A DNA stretch of 64,000 nt from Arthrobacter sp. (GTDB lineage Bacteria > Actinomycetota > Actinomycetes > Actinomycetales > Micrococcaceae), in assembly GCA_023264815.1 (NCBI GenBank), contig JAHFUZ010000004.1:53829-117828 (forward strand), written 5' to 3'. The notes under the pieces are model-generated. The model was given only the letters and a program-made list of their open reading frames with translations, had not been told where the DNA came from and searched no databases. The stretch's first letter is position 1. Every line of letters begins with the position of its first letter. The translations under genes were made by a program, and so were the position numbers. Of the stretch, positions 1 through 7,805 are shown piece after piece.

Positions 1-352
1 CGGGGCCGGTCTGGGTGCCGGCCCCGGCCTGCGCCGCTGCTTCGGTGGCGTTGCGGAGACGGAGGGCGCTCGTCCCGACGACGGAGCTGACGTTGGGGAC
101 GGCGGCTGCGGTTGCGGCCTGCTCGGCGGTCAGCGGCTCGCCGCCGCCTTCGAAGCCCTGGCCGCCGGCGGGGTTGACGGTCAGGACCGTTCCCACCGAG
201 GAGTTCAGCTCCTGGACTTTCGCTCCGACGGCCTGGTTGGCCACCAGCATGGCCAGGGCAAGTCCGATGGCAACGGCCAGCACGGCCACCACCGCGGCTG
301 TTCGGACGGTGTTTCTGAAGGCGTTGCCAACACTCCGGGCAAGGACGCTCAC
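1..352 (-). CDS. MacB/FtsX-type ABC transporter permease, N-terminal part
   Basis: The gene runs off the left edge; only about 117 N-terminal residues are visible. The start is GTG at 352, with a GAGGAG Shine-Dalgarno a few bases upstream. The protein opens with a short basic stretch (VSVLARSVGNAFRNTVRTA), then one long hydrophobic segment (about residues 19-40), then a soluble region beginning KVQELNSSVGTVLTVNPAGG. This is the layout of MacB_PCD/FtsX permeases, which have one N-terminal membrane helix followed by a large periplasm-type domain, and which usually work with a cognate ATPase in export of peptides, antibiotics or lipoproteins. The ATPase would lie outside the window. Substrate unknown. 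Confidence 0.7.
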   Translation of the reverse strand, partial: MSVLARSVGNAFRNTVRTAAVVAVLAVAIGLALAMLVANQAVGAKVQELNSSVGTVLTVNPAGGQGFEGGGEPLTAEQAATAAAVPNVSSVVGTSALRLRNATEAAAQAGAGTQTGP

Positions 353-480
353 TGTACTCCTCGGGACACGGCCCGCCTGGTGCGGGCCTCTGCTCCTACA
401 GTGCTGAGCGCTGCTGTGCCCCGGTGGTGGCATTCCTATGAGTGGGCTGTGAATCCGGGGACTGCGAGAAGGATTCCAAA

Positions 481-543
481 AACCCCACATCAAGTGCGAG
501 AGCGTTCCCGGAAAACCCACATTAAATGAGAGAGCGTTCCGGG
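481..543. repeat. Two tandem imperfect repeats, 32-bp period
   Basis: Two copies of a motif lie in tandem. CCCACAT starts at 484 and again at 516, and AGCGTTCC starts at 501 and again at 533, so the period is 32 bp, about three helical turns. Between the shared blocks the copies differ slightly (CAAGTGCGAG versus TAAATGAGAG). The pair sits between the permease start and the terminator of the sugar-binding protein gene, in a gap with no gene. It could be a regulator binding site in the permease promoter or a family of dispersed intergenic repeats. I see no other copy in this window. Confidence 0.6.
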
Positions 544-557
544 AGGGAGGCAGCAAA

Positions 558-605
558 GGCCCCGGTCCGCCGTCGTGAATTCGTCTACGCCGGCGGACCG
601 GGGCC
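558..605 (-). terminator. Rho-independent-like terminator of the sugar ABC operon
   Basis: A perfect 15-bp inverted repeat (558-572 with 591-605; arm GGCCCCGGTCCGCCG) with an 18-nt loop lies 24 bases beyond the stop codon of the sugar-binding protein gene on the minus strand. Only a short TTT follows, so termination may be through the GC-rich stem alone, as is common in Actinobacteria. Confidence 0.75.
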
Positions 606-628
606 CGGTGCTACTGGGTGCTGCGGTG

Positions 629-1729
629 TTACTTGGTGAGCGGGCCGAGGACCGGATCGTCCACGTAGGCGGTCTTCACGTTGGCCGCGGTGACGATGAC
701 CGGCTCCAGCAGGTAGGCCGGAACGGTCTTCACCGTGTTGTTGTAGGACTTGTCGTCATTGATCTCCGGGGTCTTGCCGGCCTGGAGGTCCTTGACCATG
801 GTGATCGCGTGCTCAACGAGCTTGCGGGTGTCCTTGTTGATGGTGGAGTACTGCTCGCCCGCCATGATCGACTTCACGGACTCAACCTCGGAGTCCTGGC
901 CGGTAATGACCGGGAGCGGCTTGCCGGCAGCCTTGACGGAGGTCAGGACTGCACGGGCCAGGGTGTCGTTCGGGGACAGGACGCCGTCCAGGGATGCCGT
1001 GCCGTAGCTGCCCGTCAGCAGCGTGTCTGCGCGGCGCTGGGCGTTCTCAGCTTTCCAGCCCTGGGTTACAGCCTGTTCGAAGGACGTCTGTCCGGAAACA
1101 ACTTTGAGCGTGCCGTCGTCGATCTTCGGCTTCAGGACGCTCATGGCGCCGTCGAAGAAGACCTTCGCGTTGGCATCATCCGGGGAACCGGCGAACAGCT
1201 CGATGTTGTACGGGCCCGAAGGCTTCTTGGCCTTCATGCCGTCCAGCAGCGCCTGGCCCTGGAGTTCGCCGACCTTGAAGTTGTCGTACGCCACGTAGTA
1301 GTCCACGTTCGCCGTGTTCAGCAGCAGCCGGTCGTAGGCGATGATGGTCGCGCCGGAGTCCTTGGCCTGCTTGAGCTGGGTGCCCAGCTGGGCGCCGTCG
1401 ATGGCGCCGACGATGATGACCTTGGCGCCCTTGGTAATCATGGCGCTGATCTGGTTCTGCTGCTCTGAGACGCCGCCGTTGGCGAACTGTACATCAGGCT
1501 TGAACCCGGCGCCGGCGAGGCCGTCGTTGAACAGCTTCTCTGCCAGGACCCAGTTTTCGCTCGTCTTCTGGGGAAGCGCGACGCCGATGGAGGAGTTCTG
1601 TTCGAAGCCGCCGGCGCCGCCGGTGGAACCCCCGGTGGTGCCGCCGTCGTTACGGCCGCAGGCTGTCAGCGCCAGTGCCGCGATGGCAGCAATTGCTGCA
1701 GCCTTTCCTGCTTTGCCAGTCATTCGCAT
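629..1729 (-). CDS. chvE: Multiple-monosaccharide ABC transporter substrate-binding lipoprotein (ChvE/XylF type)
   Basis: 366 residues. It begins with a lipoprotein signal peptide: basic start, Ala-rich core and lipobox LTAC with the lipidated Cys at about residue 24, then a Gly/Thr/Ser-rich linker. The rest is a periplasmic-binding-protein fold of the ribose/xylose (Peripla_BP_4) class, starting SSIGVALPQKTSENWVLAEK. It should capture a monosaccharide outside the membrane and deliver it to the permease encoded just upstream (47-base gap). It is last in the minus-strand unit mmsA-mmsB-chvE, and a strong hairpin follows. The gene set matches the ChvE-GguA-GguB systems that import glucose, galactose, arabinose or xylose. 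The exact sugar cannot be told from sequence. Confidence 0.88.
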   Translation of the reverse strand: MRMTGKAGKAAAIAAIAALALTACGRNDGGTTGGSTGGAGGFEQNSSIGVALPQKTSENWVLAEKLFNDGLAGAGFKPDVQFANGGVSEQQNQISAMITKGAKVIIVGAIDGAQLGTQLKQAKDSGATIIAYDRLLLNTANVDYYVAYDNFKVGELQGQALLDGMKAKKPSGPYNIELFAGSPDDANAKVFFDGAMSVLKPKIDDGTLKVVSGQTSFEQAVTQGWKAENAQRRADTLLTGSYGTASLDGVLSPNDTLARAVLTSVKAAGKPLPVITGQDSEVESVKSIMAGEQYSTINKDTRKLVEHAITMVKDLQAGKTPEINDDKSYNNTVKTVPAYLLEPVIVTAANVKTAYVDDPVLGPLTK

Positions 1730-1776
1730 TGGTGGTTTCTCTTTCTTTGAGGTGGGGTGACTCGAAAGGGTTGCGC

Positions 1777-3063
1777 TCAGGCTTCCCTGGCGATCGTTTC
1801 CTTGGTGGAGGTGGTTTCGTCAGGCTGGAGGGGGTTGCTCGGACCGCCGCCGGTGTTGCGGCTGAAGTTCTTCGTCATCAGGCCGATGATCGACTTCTTG
1901 CCCTGGGTCTTGTTGTAGACATCGAAGGCGACCGCAATAAGGAGGACAAGGCCCTTGATGATCTGGGTGAGGTCGGCGCCGACGCCCAGCAGCTGGAGGC
2001 CGTTGTTCAGGACAGCCATGACCAGGCCACCGATGATGGAGCCGATCACGGTGCCCACGCCGCCGGTGACCGCCGCACCGCCGATGAAGACTGCGGCGAT
2101 GGCATCCAGTTCCCAGCCCACGCCGTCGAACGGGCCGGATGCTGTGGAGCGTCCCACGAAGATCATGCCGGCCAGGCCGGCGAGGACGGACATGTTCATC
2201 ATGACCAGGAAGTTGACCTTCTTGGACTGGACGCCGGAGAGTTCGGCTGCGTGGCGGTTGCCGCCGACGGCGTAGATGTGGCGGCCCACCACGGTCTTGG
2301 AGGAGATGAATCCGTAGATGAGGACCAGGACGGCGAGGATGAGGCCGGGGATGGGGAAGGACGTGCCCGGCCGTCCGGTGGCGAAGAGGTACGTGGCGTA
2401 AAGGATGGCGCCGCAGATCAGGACCAGCTTGAGGATGACCACCCAGGCCTCGGGCACTTCGGCGCCGAGTGCCTTGGCGGTGCGGCGGCGGCGGACTTCG
2501 CTGAAGACCACGAAGGCCACGGCCGCGAGGCCGATCAGCAGCGTCAGGTTGTTGTATCCGGTGTTGGGCCCTACCTCGGGGAGGTAGCCGGAGCCGAGGT
2601 ACTGGAAGTCGTTGGGCACCGGGATGGTGTTGGACTTGCCGACGAACTGGTTGAACCCGCGGAACAGCAGCATGCCGGCCAGGGTGACGATGAACGCGGG
2701 GATGCCCACGTAGGCCGTCCACAGCCCCTGCCACGCCCCGATCAGCGCACCGAGCAGCAGGCCCAGGAGCACCCCGGCGTACCAGGGGATACCCCAGTCC
2801 CGGATGGCCAGGGCCACCGTGACGCCCACAAACGCGGCCACCGACCCGACGGACAGGTCGATGTGGCCGGCGATGATGACCAGCACCATGCCGATGGCCA
2901 GGATCAGGATGTAGGAGTTTCCGTTGAAGAGGTTGATCACGTTGCCCGAGGTCAGGGTGCGGCCCTCTGTGGCAATCTGGAAGAAGATGATCAGGGCCAC
3001 GAGGGCGAAGATCATGCCGAATTGGCGGGTGTTGCCGCCAAAAAGCTTCTTGAGCGCGTTCAT
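1777..3063 (-). CDS. mmsB: Multiple-monosaccharide ABC transporter permease
   Basis: 428 residues, very hydrophobic, with about ten membrane segments. It belongs to the branched-chain/ribose permease family (BPD_transp_2). Family landmarks are GHIDLSVGSVAAFVGV in the first third and a Gly-rich segment near AVFIGGAAVTGGVGTV close to the C-terminal end. The C-terminal 40 residues are polar and cytoplasmic. The start is ATG at 3063, with AAGGA upstream. It lies 45 bases after mmsA and 47 before chvE, so the three are probably cotranscribed. GguB/MmsB is the usual name for this family member paired with ChvE. Confidence 0.9.
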   Translation of the reverse strand: MNALKKLFGGNTRQFGMIFALVALIIFFQIATEGRTLTSGNVINLFNGNSYILILAIGMVLVIIAGHIDLSVGSVAAFVGVTVALAIRDWGIPWYAGVLLGLLLGALIGAWQGLWTAYVGIPAFIVTLAGMLLFRGFNQFVGKSNTIPVPNDFQYLGSGYLPEVGPNTGYNNLTLLIGLAAVAFVVFSEVRRRRTAKALGAEVPEAWVVILKLVLICGAILYATYLFATGRPGTSFPIPGLILAVLVLIYGFISSKTVVGRHIYAVGGNRHAAELSGVQSKKVNFLVMMNMSVLAGLAGMIFVGRSTASGPFDGVGWELDAIAAVFIGGAAVTGGVGTVIGSIIGGLVMAVLNNGLQLLGVGADLTQIIKGLVLLIAVAFDVYNKTQGKKSIIGLMTKNFSRNTGGGPSNPLQPDETTSTKETIAREA

Positions 3064-3108
3064 TGTTTCAGTCCTTGTATCTGGAAGGATCTGGAGGATT
3101 CCAGAGGG

Positions 3109-4665
3109 TCAGGCGGCTTTGCGGGCAGAGGTCATCAGTTTCATCAGGTTTTCCTGGCTCGCTTCCTCTTTGTTCAGGACGCCGGTGATTGCGCCTTCGA
3201 AGATGGTGTAGATCCGGTCGGACAGACCCAGCAGTTCGGGCAGTTCGGAGGAAATGACAATCACGCCCTTGCCCTGGTTCGCGAGTTGCTGGATGATGCC
3301 GTAAATCTCGTACTTGGCCCCCACATCGATGCCGCGGGTGGGCTCGTCCAGGATCAGCAGGTCCGGGTCGGTGAACATCCATTTGGCCAGGACGACTTTC
3401 TGCTGGTTCCCGCCGGAGAGTTTGGCGACGCCCTCCTCAACAGAGGGCGTCTTGGTCCGCAGGGATTTCCGGTACTGTTCGGCCACCCTGAATTCTTCGT
3501 TGGCGTCCACGATGCTGTGGCGGCTGATCTTGCGCAGGTTGGCCGAGACCGTGGTGGTCTTGATGTCATCGAGCAGGTTCAGGCCCAAGGATTTCCGGTC
3601 TTCGGTGACGTAGCCCAGGCCGGCGTCGATGGCCTGCCGGACCGACTTGAGCGTGACTTCCTTGCCGTCCTTGTAGATGTGCCCGTTGATGAACCGGCCG
3701 TAGGACCGGCCAAACACGGAGCGGGCCAGTTCTGTACGACCGGCACCCATCAGGCCGGCGAAGCCGACGATCTCGCCGCGGCGGACAAAGAAGTTCGAAC
3801 CCTTGCAGACCAGGCGGTCCTGGATGGCGGGGTGCCCCACCGTCCAGTCCTTCACCTCGAAGAACACTTCGCCGATCTTGGGCGTGTGGTCCGGGAAGCG
3901 GGATTCGAGGGCCCGGCCCACCATGCCCTTGATGATCCGGTCCTCGTCAACGCCGTCAGCCTTGACATCGAGGGTCTCGATGGACTTGCCGTCGCGGATG
4001 ATCGTGATGGAATCGGCGATCTGTTCGATCTCGTTCAGCTTGTGGGAAATGATGATCGAGGTGATGCCCTTGCCCTTGAGGCCCAGGATCAGGTCCAGCA
4101 GGTGCTGGGAGTCTGATTCGTTCAGCGCCGCTGTGGGTTCATCCAGGATGAGGATCTTCACGGACTTGTTCAGGGCCTTGGCGATCTCCACAAGCTGCTG
4201 CTTGCCGACGCCGATTTCCTTGATGGGGGTGTCAGGGTCCTCCCGCAGGCCTACCCTGGCCAGCAGCTCGGTGGAACGCAGCCGGGCCTCGGCCCAGTCG
4301 ATCACGCCGCGCTTGGTGGGCTCGTTGCCAAGGAAGATGTTCTCCATGATGGACAGCTCAGGGATCAGAGCGAGTTCCTGGTGGATGATCACGATTCCGG
4401 CATGCTCGCTGGCCCGGATGTCCCGGAACTGCTGCACTTCGTTCTGGTACACAATGTCGCCGTCGTAGCTGCCGTACGGGTAGACCCCGGAGAGCACCTT
4501 CATCAGCGTGGATTTTCCGGCGCCGTTCTCGCCGCAGATCGCGTGAATCTCGCCGGCCTTGACGCGGAGGCTGACTTCCGACAATGCCTTGACGCCTGGA
4601 AATTCCTTGGTGATGGAGCGCATCTCGAGAATAACGGGGTCGGTGTGCGTGGGTTGGGACGTCAT
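3109..4665 (-). CDS. mmsA: Multiple-monosaccharide ABC transporter ATP-binding protein
   Basis: 518 residues with two fused ATPase domains, as in RbsA, XylG and MglA. Domain 1 has Walker A GENGAGKS at about 45-52 and Walker [12 protein letters not shown]. Its signature is degenerate ([13 protein letters not shown]). Domain 2 has an altered Walker A (GLMGAGRTE), a full signature [14 protein letters not shown] and Walker [15 protein letters not shown]. This asymmetry is normal for the family and implies one main hydrolysis site. The ATG at 4665 is preceded by GGAGG and AAGGA. It is the first gene of the transport operon, with a promoter and operator-like site upstream in the 132-base gap to the ROK gene. 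Confidence 0.92.
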   Translation of the reverse strand: MTSQPTHTDPVILEMRSITKEFPGVKALSEVSLRVKAGEIHAICGENGAGKSTLMKVLSGVYPYGSYDGDIVYQNEVQQFRDIRASEHAGIVIIHQELALIPELSIMENIFLGNEPTKRGVIDWAEARLRSTELLARVGLREDPDTPIKEIGVGKQQLVEIAKALNKSVKILILDEPTAALNESDSQHLLDLILGLKGKGITSIIISHKLNEIEQIADSITIIRDGKSIETLDVKADGVDEDRIIKGMVGRALESRFPDHTPKIGEVFFEVKDWTVGHPAIQDRLVCKGSNFFVRRGEIVGFAGLMGAGRTELARSVFGRSYGRFINGHIYKDGKEVTLKSVRQAIDAGLGYVTEDRKSLGLNLLDDIKTTTVSANLRKISRHSIVDANEEFRVAEQYRKSLRTKTPSVEEGVAKLSGGNQQKVVLAKWMFTDPDLLILDEPTRGIDVGAKYEIYGIIQQLANQGKGVIVISSELPELLGLSDRIYTIFEGAITGVLNKEEASQENLMKLMTSARKAA

Positions 4666-4734
4666 TTGTCCTTACGCCTCCAATACATGACTTCTTCGTC
4701 CGCCCTGCAAAGCGCAGGGTTCGTCTGATGAAAA

Positions 4735-4764
4735 AGTAAACTGGATGACCCCTGTTGTCGTCAA
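4735..4764 (-). promoter_or_regulatory. Predicted promoter of mmsA-mmsB-chvE
   Basis: On the minus strand a TTGACG -35 hexamer (4759-4764) is followed after 18 bases by TTTACT (4735-4740). This is a reasonable sigma70/HrdB-type match about 70 bases before the mmsA start. The predicted leader also contains a small hairpin, CCCTGC/GCAGGG at 4703-4719. The -35 lies inside the operator-like motif at 4755-4777, the right place for repression. Confidence 0.5.
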
Positions 4765-4777
4765 GTCTTTAACGCAA
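4755..4777. promoter_or_regulatory. Candidate ROK repressor operator, copy A (mmsA promoter)
   Basis: A 23-base motif here matches 18 of 23 positions of a motif at 6016-6038 in front of the ROK gene. The shared parts are TTG, then GTCAAG, then TTAACGCAA. The ends TTG...CAA give weak dyad symmetry. The motif covers the -35 hexamer of the sugar transport operon. Recurrence at both promoters of a repressor-transporter pair is the classical pattern for an autoregulated local repressor. That the ROK protein binds it is inference. Confidence 0.55.
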
Positions 4778-4797
4778 TTCCCGGATAACGAAATGGA

Positions 4798-5988
4798 CTA
4801 CGCGCCGCGGATCCCTGCGTGCCGGAATACCAGGGCCGCTGCCCCCAGTGCTTCGGCGCGGTCGCCCAGCGAGGACATGGTCAGGGTGGTTGTTTCGCCA
4901 ACCACCGGCACCGCATGCCTGATCAGGCCCCGCCGGATGGGGTCGAGCAGCAGGTCGCCAAGCCCCGCGAGAGGGCCACCCACCACGATCACTTCGGGGT
5001 TGATCAGGTTGGCCACGTTGCCCAGGGCGCGCCCCACCGCCTGTCCGGCGTCGTCCACCACGCGCAGCGTGGCGGAGTCGCGTGCCAGGGCCTTGCGGAC
5101 AATGTCCGCAGGGCTCAGCGGAGGGTCCTCCCCACGGCTGAGCAGCTCGATCATGGTGGTGGTTGAGGCGATGGTTTCGAGGCAGCCGCGGTTGCCGCAG
5201 CGGCACACGAGGCCATGCTCGTGGATGGTGGCATGGCCAATTTCGCCGGTGATGCCCACGGTGCCGTAGTAGGGTGCGCCGTTGAGGATCAGGCCGGCGC
5301 CAATGCCCGATCCGATCTTCAGGAACATGAGGTTGCTGACCCCGGAATGGGGTCCCCAGGTGACCTCCGACCAGGCGCCCAAATTGGCGTCGTTGTCAAC
5401 GAAGACGGGCATCCTGAGGGTTTCCTCCAGGTGCTGGAGGATGTTGATGCCCACCCATTCCGGGAGGATTGCACCTTGCGCCACCGTCCCCGTCCGGCGG
5501 TCGATGGGCCCTGGAATTCCTACGCCGGCCCCCACGATGGCGGCGCGGTCCACACCGCTTTCCTGCACCAGCCTGTCCAGCAGCAGGACCGCGGCCGCTA
5601 TGCCCTCCTCGGACTGATGGCCCAGGGGGAGGAGTACGGACTCTTCGGCGATCACGTGGTAGCTCAGGGAGGCCAGGACCACGCGGAGATGCCGCCGGCC
5701 GAAGTCGATTCCGACGGCCACGGCACCGTTGCTGTTGAGCCGGACATTAAGCGCCCGGCGGCCGGAACTGGTGATCGGCTCTGTGGACGCCAGGCCGGCA
5801 TCCTGCATGATCTTGACAATGTTGGAGACCGTGGCGGTGGACAGTCCGGTCTGCCGCGCAAGTTCGGCCTGCGTGGATGGGCCGCTCATCAGGGTCTCGA
5901 TTATCCGCTGCTGGTTCAGTTGCCTGAGGGCGGACTGGGACCCCGGATTCTTTGGCCTGCTCCTGGTTGAGCGCGGTGTGGGGGACAT
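4798..5988 (-). CDS. ROK family transcriptional repressor (XylR/NagC type)
   Basis: 396 residues. The N-terminal 80 residues form a winged helix-turn-helix (LNQQRIIETLMSGPSTQAEL, then ARQTGLSTATVSNIVKIMQ). The rest is a ROK sugar-binding domain with VDNDANLGAW, the GEIGH motif and the zinc-binding CRCGNRGCLETIAS signature. Such proteins repress sugar genes and release DNA on binding a sugar or sugar phosphate. It is encoded directly upstream of, and in the same direction as, the monosaccharide ABC operon, so that operon is its likely target. The ATG at 5988 has no clear Shine-Dalgarno. Effector unknown; xylose or another imported aldose is possible. Confidence 0.88.
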   Translation of the reverse strand: MSPTPRSTRSRPKNPGSQSALRQLNQQRIIETLMSGPSTQAELARQTGLSTATVSNIVKIMQDAGLASTEPITSSGRRALNVRLNSNGAVAVGIDFGRRHLRVVLASLSYHVIAEESVLLPLGHQSEEGIAAAVLLLDRLVQESGVDRAAIVGAGVGIPGPIDRRTGTVAQGAILPEWVGINILQHLEETLRMPVFVDNDANLGAWSEVTWGPHSGVSNLMFLKIGSGIGAGLILNGAPYYGTVGITGEIGHATIHEHGLVCRCGNRGCLETIASTTTMIELLSRGEDPPLSPADIVRKALARDSATLRVVDDAGQAVGRALGNVANLINPEVIVVGGPLAGLGDLLLDPIRRGLIRHAVPVVGETTTLTMSSLGDRAEALGAAALVFRHAGIRGA

Positions 5989-6015
5989 AAAAGGTAGATT
6001 GCCTTACATAGACGG

Positions 6016-6038
6016 TTGCGGTCAAGAAGTTAACGCAA
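6016..6038. promoter_or_regulatory. Candidate ROK repressor operator, copy B (ROK gene promoter)
   Basis: This is the second copy of the motif at 4755-4777, 28 bases before the ROK start codon. This copy is more symmetrical: TTGCG at the left end and CGCAA at the right end are perfect inverted repeats. It suggests autoregulation. A separate short palindrome (GTGAT/ATCAC, 6042-6053) lies next to it. Confidence 0.5.
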
Positions 6039-6100
6039 CCTGTGATCAATCACCGGTGGTTGAGATTGTCGAAACCCCGGCATAGGGACAGACGTGTTCC

Positions 6101-6619
6101 TTACCCGTGCAGGTCACGGTGCGCGCGGGAGAGTTCGACGTAGCGCGCGGCGTTGCGCTTGACGCCGTCGAACTCTTCCTCCGTAAGTTCCCGCCGGACC
6201 TTCGCCGGGACACCGGCGACGAGTGACCGGGGCGGCACAACGGTTCCCTCCAGGACCACGGCACCGGCTGCCACCAGGGAGCCGGTGCCGATGATCGCGC
6301 CGTTAAGGATGGTTGCGCCCATGCCGATCAGGCAGTCATCCTCCACCGTGCAGCCATGGACGACGGCGGCGTGCCCCACGCTGACGCCGGCCCCGATGGT
6401 GCAGGGGAAGCCGGGATCGGCGTGCAGCACCACATTGTCCTGCAGGTTGCTCCCCGGGCCCACCATGATGGCCGCCGTATCAGCCCGGACGGACACGCCA
6501 TAGAAAGCGCTGGAATCCTGGGCGAGGGAGGCGTTGCCGATGATGGATGCCGTGGGCGCTATGAATGCGGATTCATGGACGGCCGGGGCGTGGCCGGCGA
6601 ATGTGTGAAGAGGAGACAT
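6101..6619 (-). CDS. Gamma-class carbonic anhydrase-like hexapeptide-repeat protein
   Basis: 172 residues of left-handed beta-helix repeats (IGNASLAQDSSAFYGVSVRA and onward). Three histidines sit where gamma-carbonic anhydrases bind metal: His66 (NVVLHAD), His83 and His88 (VGHAAVVHGC). It resembles YrdA/PaaY/CaiE proteins, which may hydrate CO2 or act on acyl-CoA thioesters; activity cannot be settled by sequence. The ATG at 6619 has no Shine-Dalgarno, but TAGGCT lies 7 bases upstream, consistent with a leaderless mRNA. It stands between the ROK gene and purU on the same strand, with no obvious functional link. Confidence 0.85.
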   Translation of the reverse strand: MSPLHTFAGHAPAVHESAFIAPTASIIGNASLAQDSSAFYGVSVRADTAAIMVGPGSNLQDNVVLHADPGFPCTIGAGVSVGHAAVVHGCTVEDDCLIGMGATILNGAIIGTGSLVAAGAVVLEGTVVPPRSLVAGVPAKVRRELTEEEFDGVKRNAARYVELSRAHRDLHG

Positions 6620-6667
6620 ACGGCCAAGCCTAGGACATCCGCCCTGGCCGGGGAGGCGCGCGGAGGA

Positions 6668-7528
6668 TCAGTTGAAGACGACGGTCCGGTTGCCGTCCAG
6701 CAGGACCCGGTGCTCGGCGTGCCACTGGACGGCCTGCACCAGCGTGCGGCCCTCGACGTCGCGGCCCATCTGCACAAACTGTTCCGGGGTCCGGGCGTGG
6801 TCCACCCGGATGACTTCCTGTTCGATGATGGGCCCCTCGTCCAGTGCAGCCGTGACGTAGTGGGCGGTGGCGCCGATCAGCTTCACGCCGCGGGCATGCG
6901 CCTGGTGGTACGGCTTCGCGCCCTTGAAGGACGGCAGGAACGAGTGGTGGATGTTGATGGCCTTGCCGGTCAGTTCGGCGCAGAGGTCATCGGAAATGAT
7001 CTGCATATACCGTGCCAGCACGGTCAGCTCAATATCGTGCTCGGCCATGAGGGCGCGCAGTTTGTCCTCGGCTTCCGCTTTGGTGTCCGGCGTGACGGGG
7101 ATGTAGTGGAACGGGATGCCGTAGAACTCGGCCAGGCCGGCCAGGTCCCGGTGATTGGAGACGATCGCGGGAATCTCGATGGGCAGGGTGCCGGAGCGCT
7201 GCTGAAAGAGGATGTCGTTGAGGCAGTGCGCGGACGTGCTGGCCATCAGCAGGGTCCGTACCTTCTGTCCGACGGGGTTCAGGCTCCACTGCATGCCGAA
7301 CGCATCTGCCACCGGCTCAAGGGCGGCCTGGAGTTCGGTCCGGGAGGCGGCCGTCGTGGCTTCCACACGCATAAAGAAGTTGCCGGTGGCGGGGCTGCCG
7401 TACTGCTGCGAGTCCAGAATGTTACAGCCTGCTACGAGCAGGGCTCCGGCCACGGCATGGACAATTCCGGGGCGGTCCGGGCAGGACAGGGTTACTACAT
7501 ACGATTTGTTCAGCTGCTCATCACTCAC
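6668..7528 (-). CDS. purU: Formyltetrahydrofolate deformylase
   Basis: 286 residues from the GTG at 7528. An N-terminal ACT domain (about 10-85, SYVVTLSCPDRPGIVHAVAG) precedes a formyltransferase-fold hydrolase domain with INIHHSFLPSFKGAKPYHQA and the catalytic Asp in LDEGPII. It hydrolyses 10-formyl-THF to THF and formate, balancing one-carbon and purine pools. A longer reading to 7585 is open but would run into the riboswitch region on the opposite strand. The 7528 start fits the usual family length and has TAGGCT exactly 7 bases upstream (7536-7541), as for a leaderless transcript. It is divergent from glyA-folD, which also handles THF units. Confidence 0.9.
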   Translation of the reverse strand: MSDEQLNKSYVVTLSCPDRPGIVHAVAGALLVAGCNILDSQQYGSPATGNFFMRVEATTAASRTELQAALEPVADAFGMQWSLNPVGQKVRTLLMASTSAHCLNDILFQQRSGTLPIEIPAIVSNHRDLAGLAEFYGIPFHYIPVTPDTKAEAEDKLRALMAEHDIELTVLARYMQIISDDLCAELTGKAINIHHSFLPSFKGAKPYHQAHARGVKLIGATAHYVTAALDEGPIIEQEVIRVDHARTPEQFVQMGRDVEGRTLVQAVQWHAEHRVLLDGNRTVVFN

Positions 7529-7572
7529 AGTTACCAGCCTACCCGCGCCGCGCGGCCGTCTTTTGGTAGTCT

Positions 7573-7660
7573 GGGGACGTCGCAACTGGCGTTGGGTGGC
7601 TTAACCACCAGGGAGCGGCAATCACGAAGACCACGGATCGTACGCCTGGGCCGAGGGTCA
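7573..7660 (+). ncRNA. ZTP (pfl) riboswitch upstream of glyA-folD
   Basis: The stretch carries the hallmarks of the pfl/ZTP aptamer. These are CAACTGGCG, a GGTGG...CCACC hairpin (about 7595-7610), GGGAGCGGC, and, after a variable linker, CGCCTGGGC (7644-7652), which forms the second half and pseudoknot. ZTP/ZMP riboswitches sense 10-formyl-THF shortage and typically switch on glyA, folD and purine genes, which is the context here. A TAGTCT hexamer at 7567-7572 could be the -10 of its promoter. A long hairpin at 7711-7753 (GTGCGCT with AGCGCAC, U-rich loop) and the glyA Shine-Dalgarno follow and are candidates for the expression platform. Recognition is by pattern, not by a covariance search. 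Confidence 0.88.
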
Positions 7661-7805
7661 TGTCTTGCCGGACACGTGCTGTAACCCCGAAGGGGAAACA
7701 GTTCCTTCACGTGCGCTGTGTGGCGCTGTCATTTTTGGGGCAGCGGAGCGCACCAGCCGGTAGCCTGACCTTAGCAGTGCCCGTATCCCTAGCCAGGAGT
7801 TTTTC

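Noticed and set aside
1675..4116. Long open frame on the plus strand over the sugar ABC genes
   Set aside because: It is antisense to mmsA/mmsB, rich in His, Gln, Asp and Gly, with no domain. It is a GC-bias shadow of the real genes.
6041..6054. TGTGATCAATCACC as a CRP site near the ROK promoter
   Set aside because: The half-sites are four bases apart rather than six, so it does not fit the CRP/GlxR spacing. I kept it only as a short palindrome.
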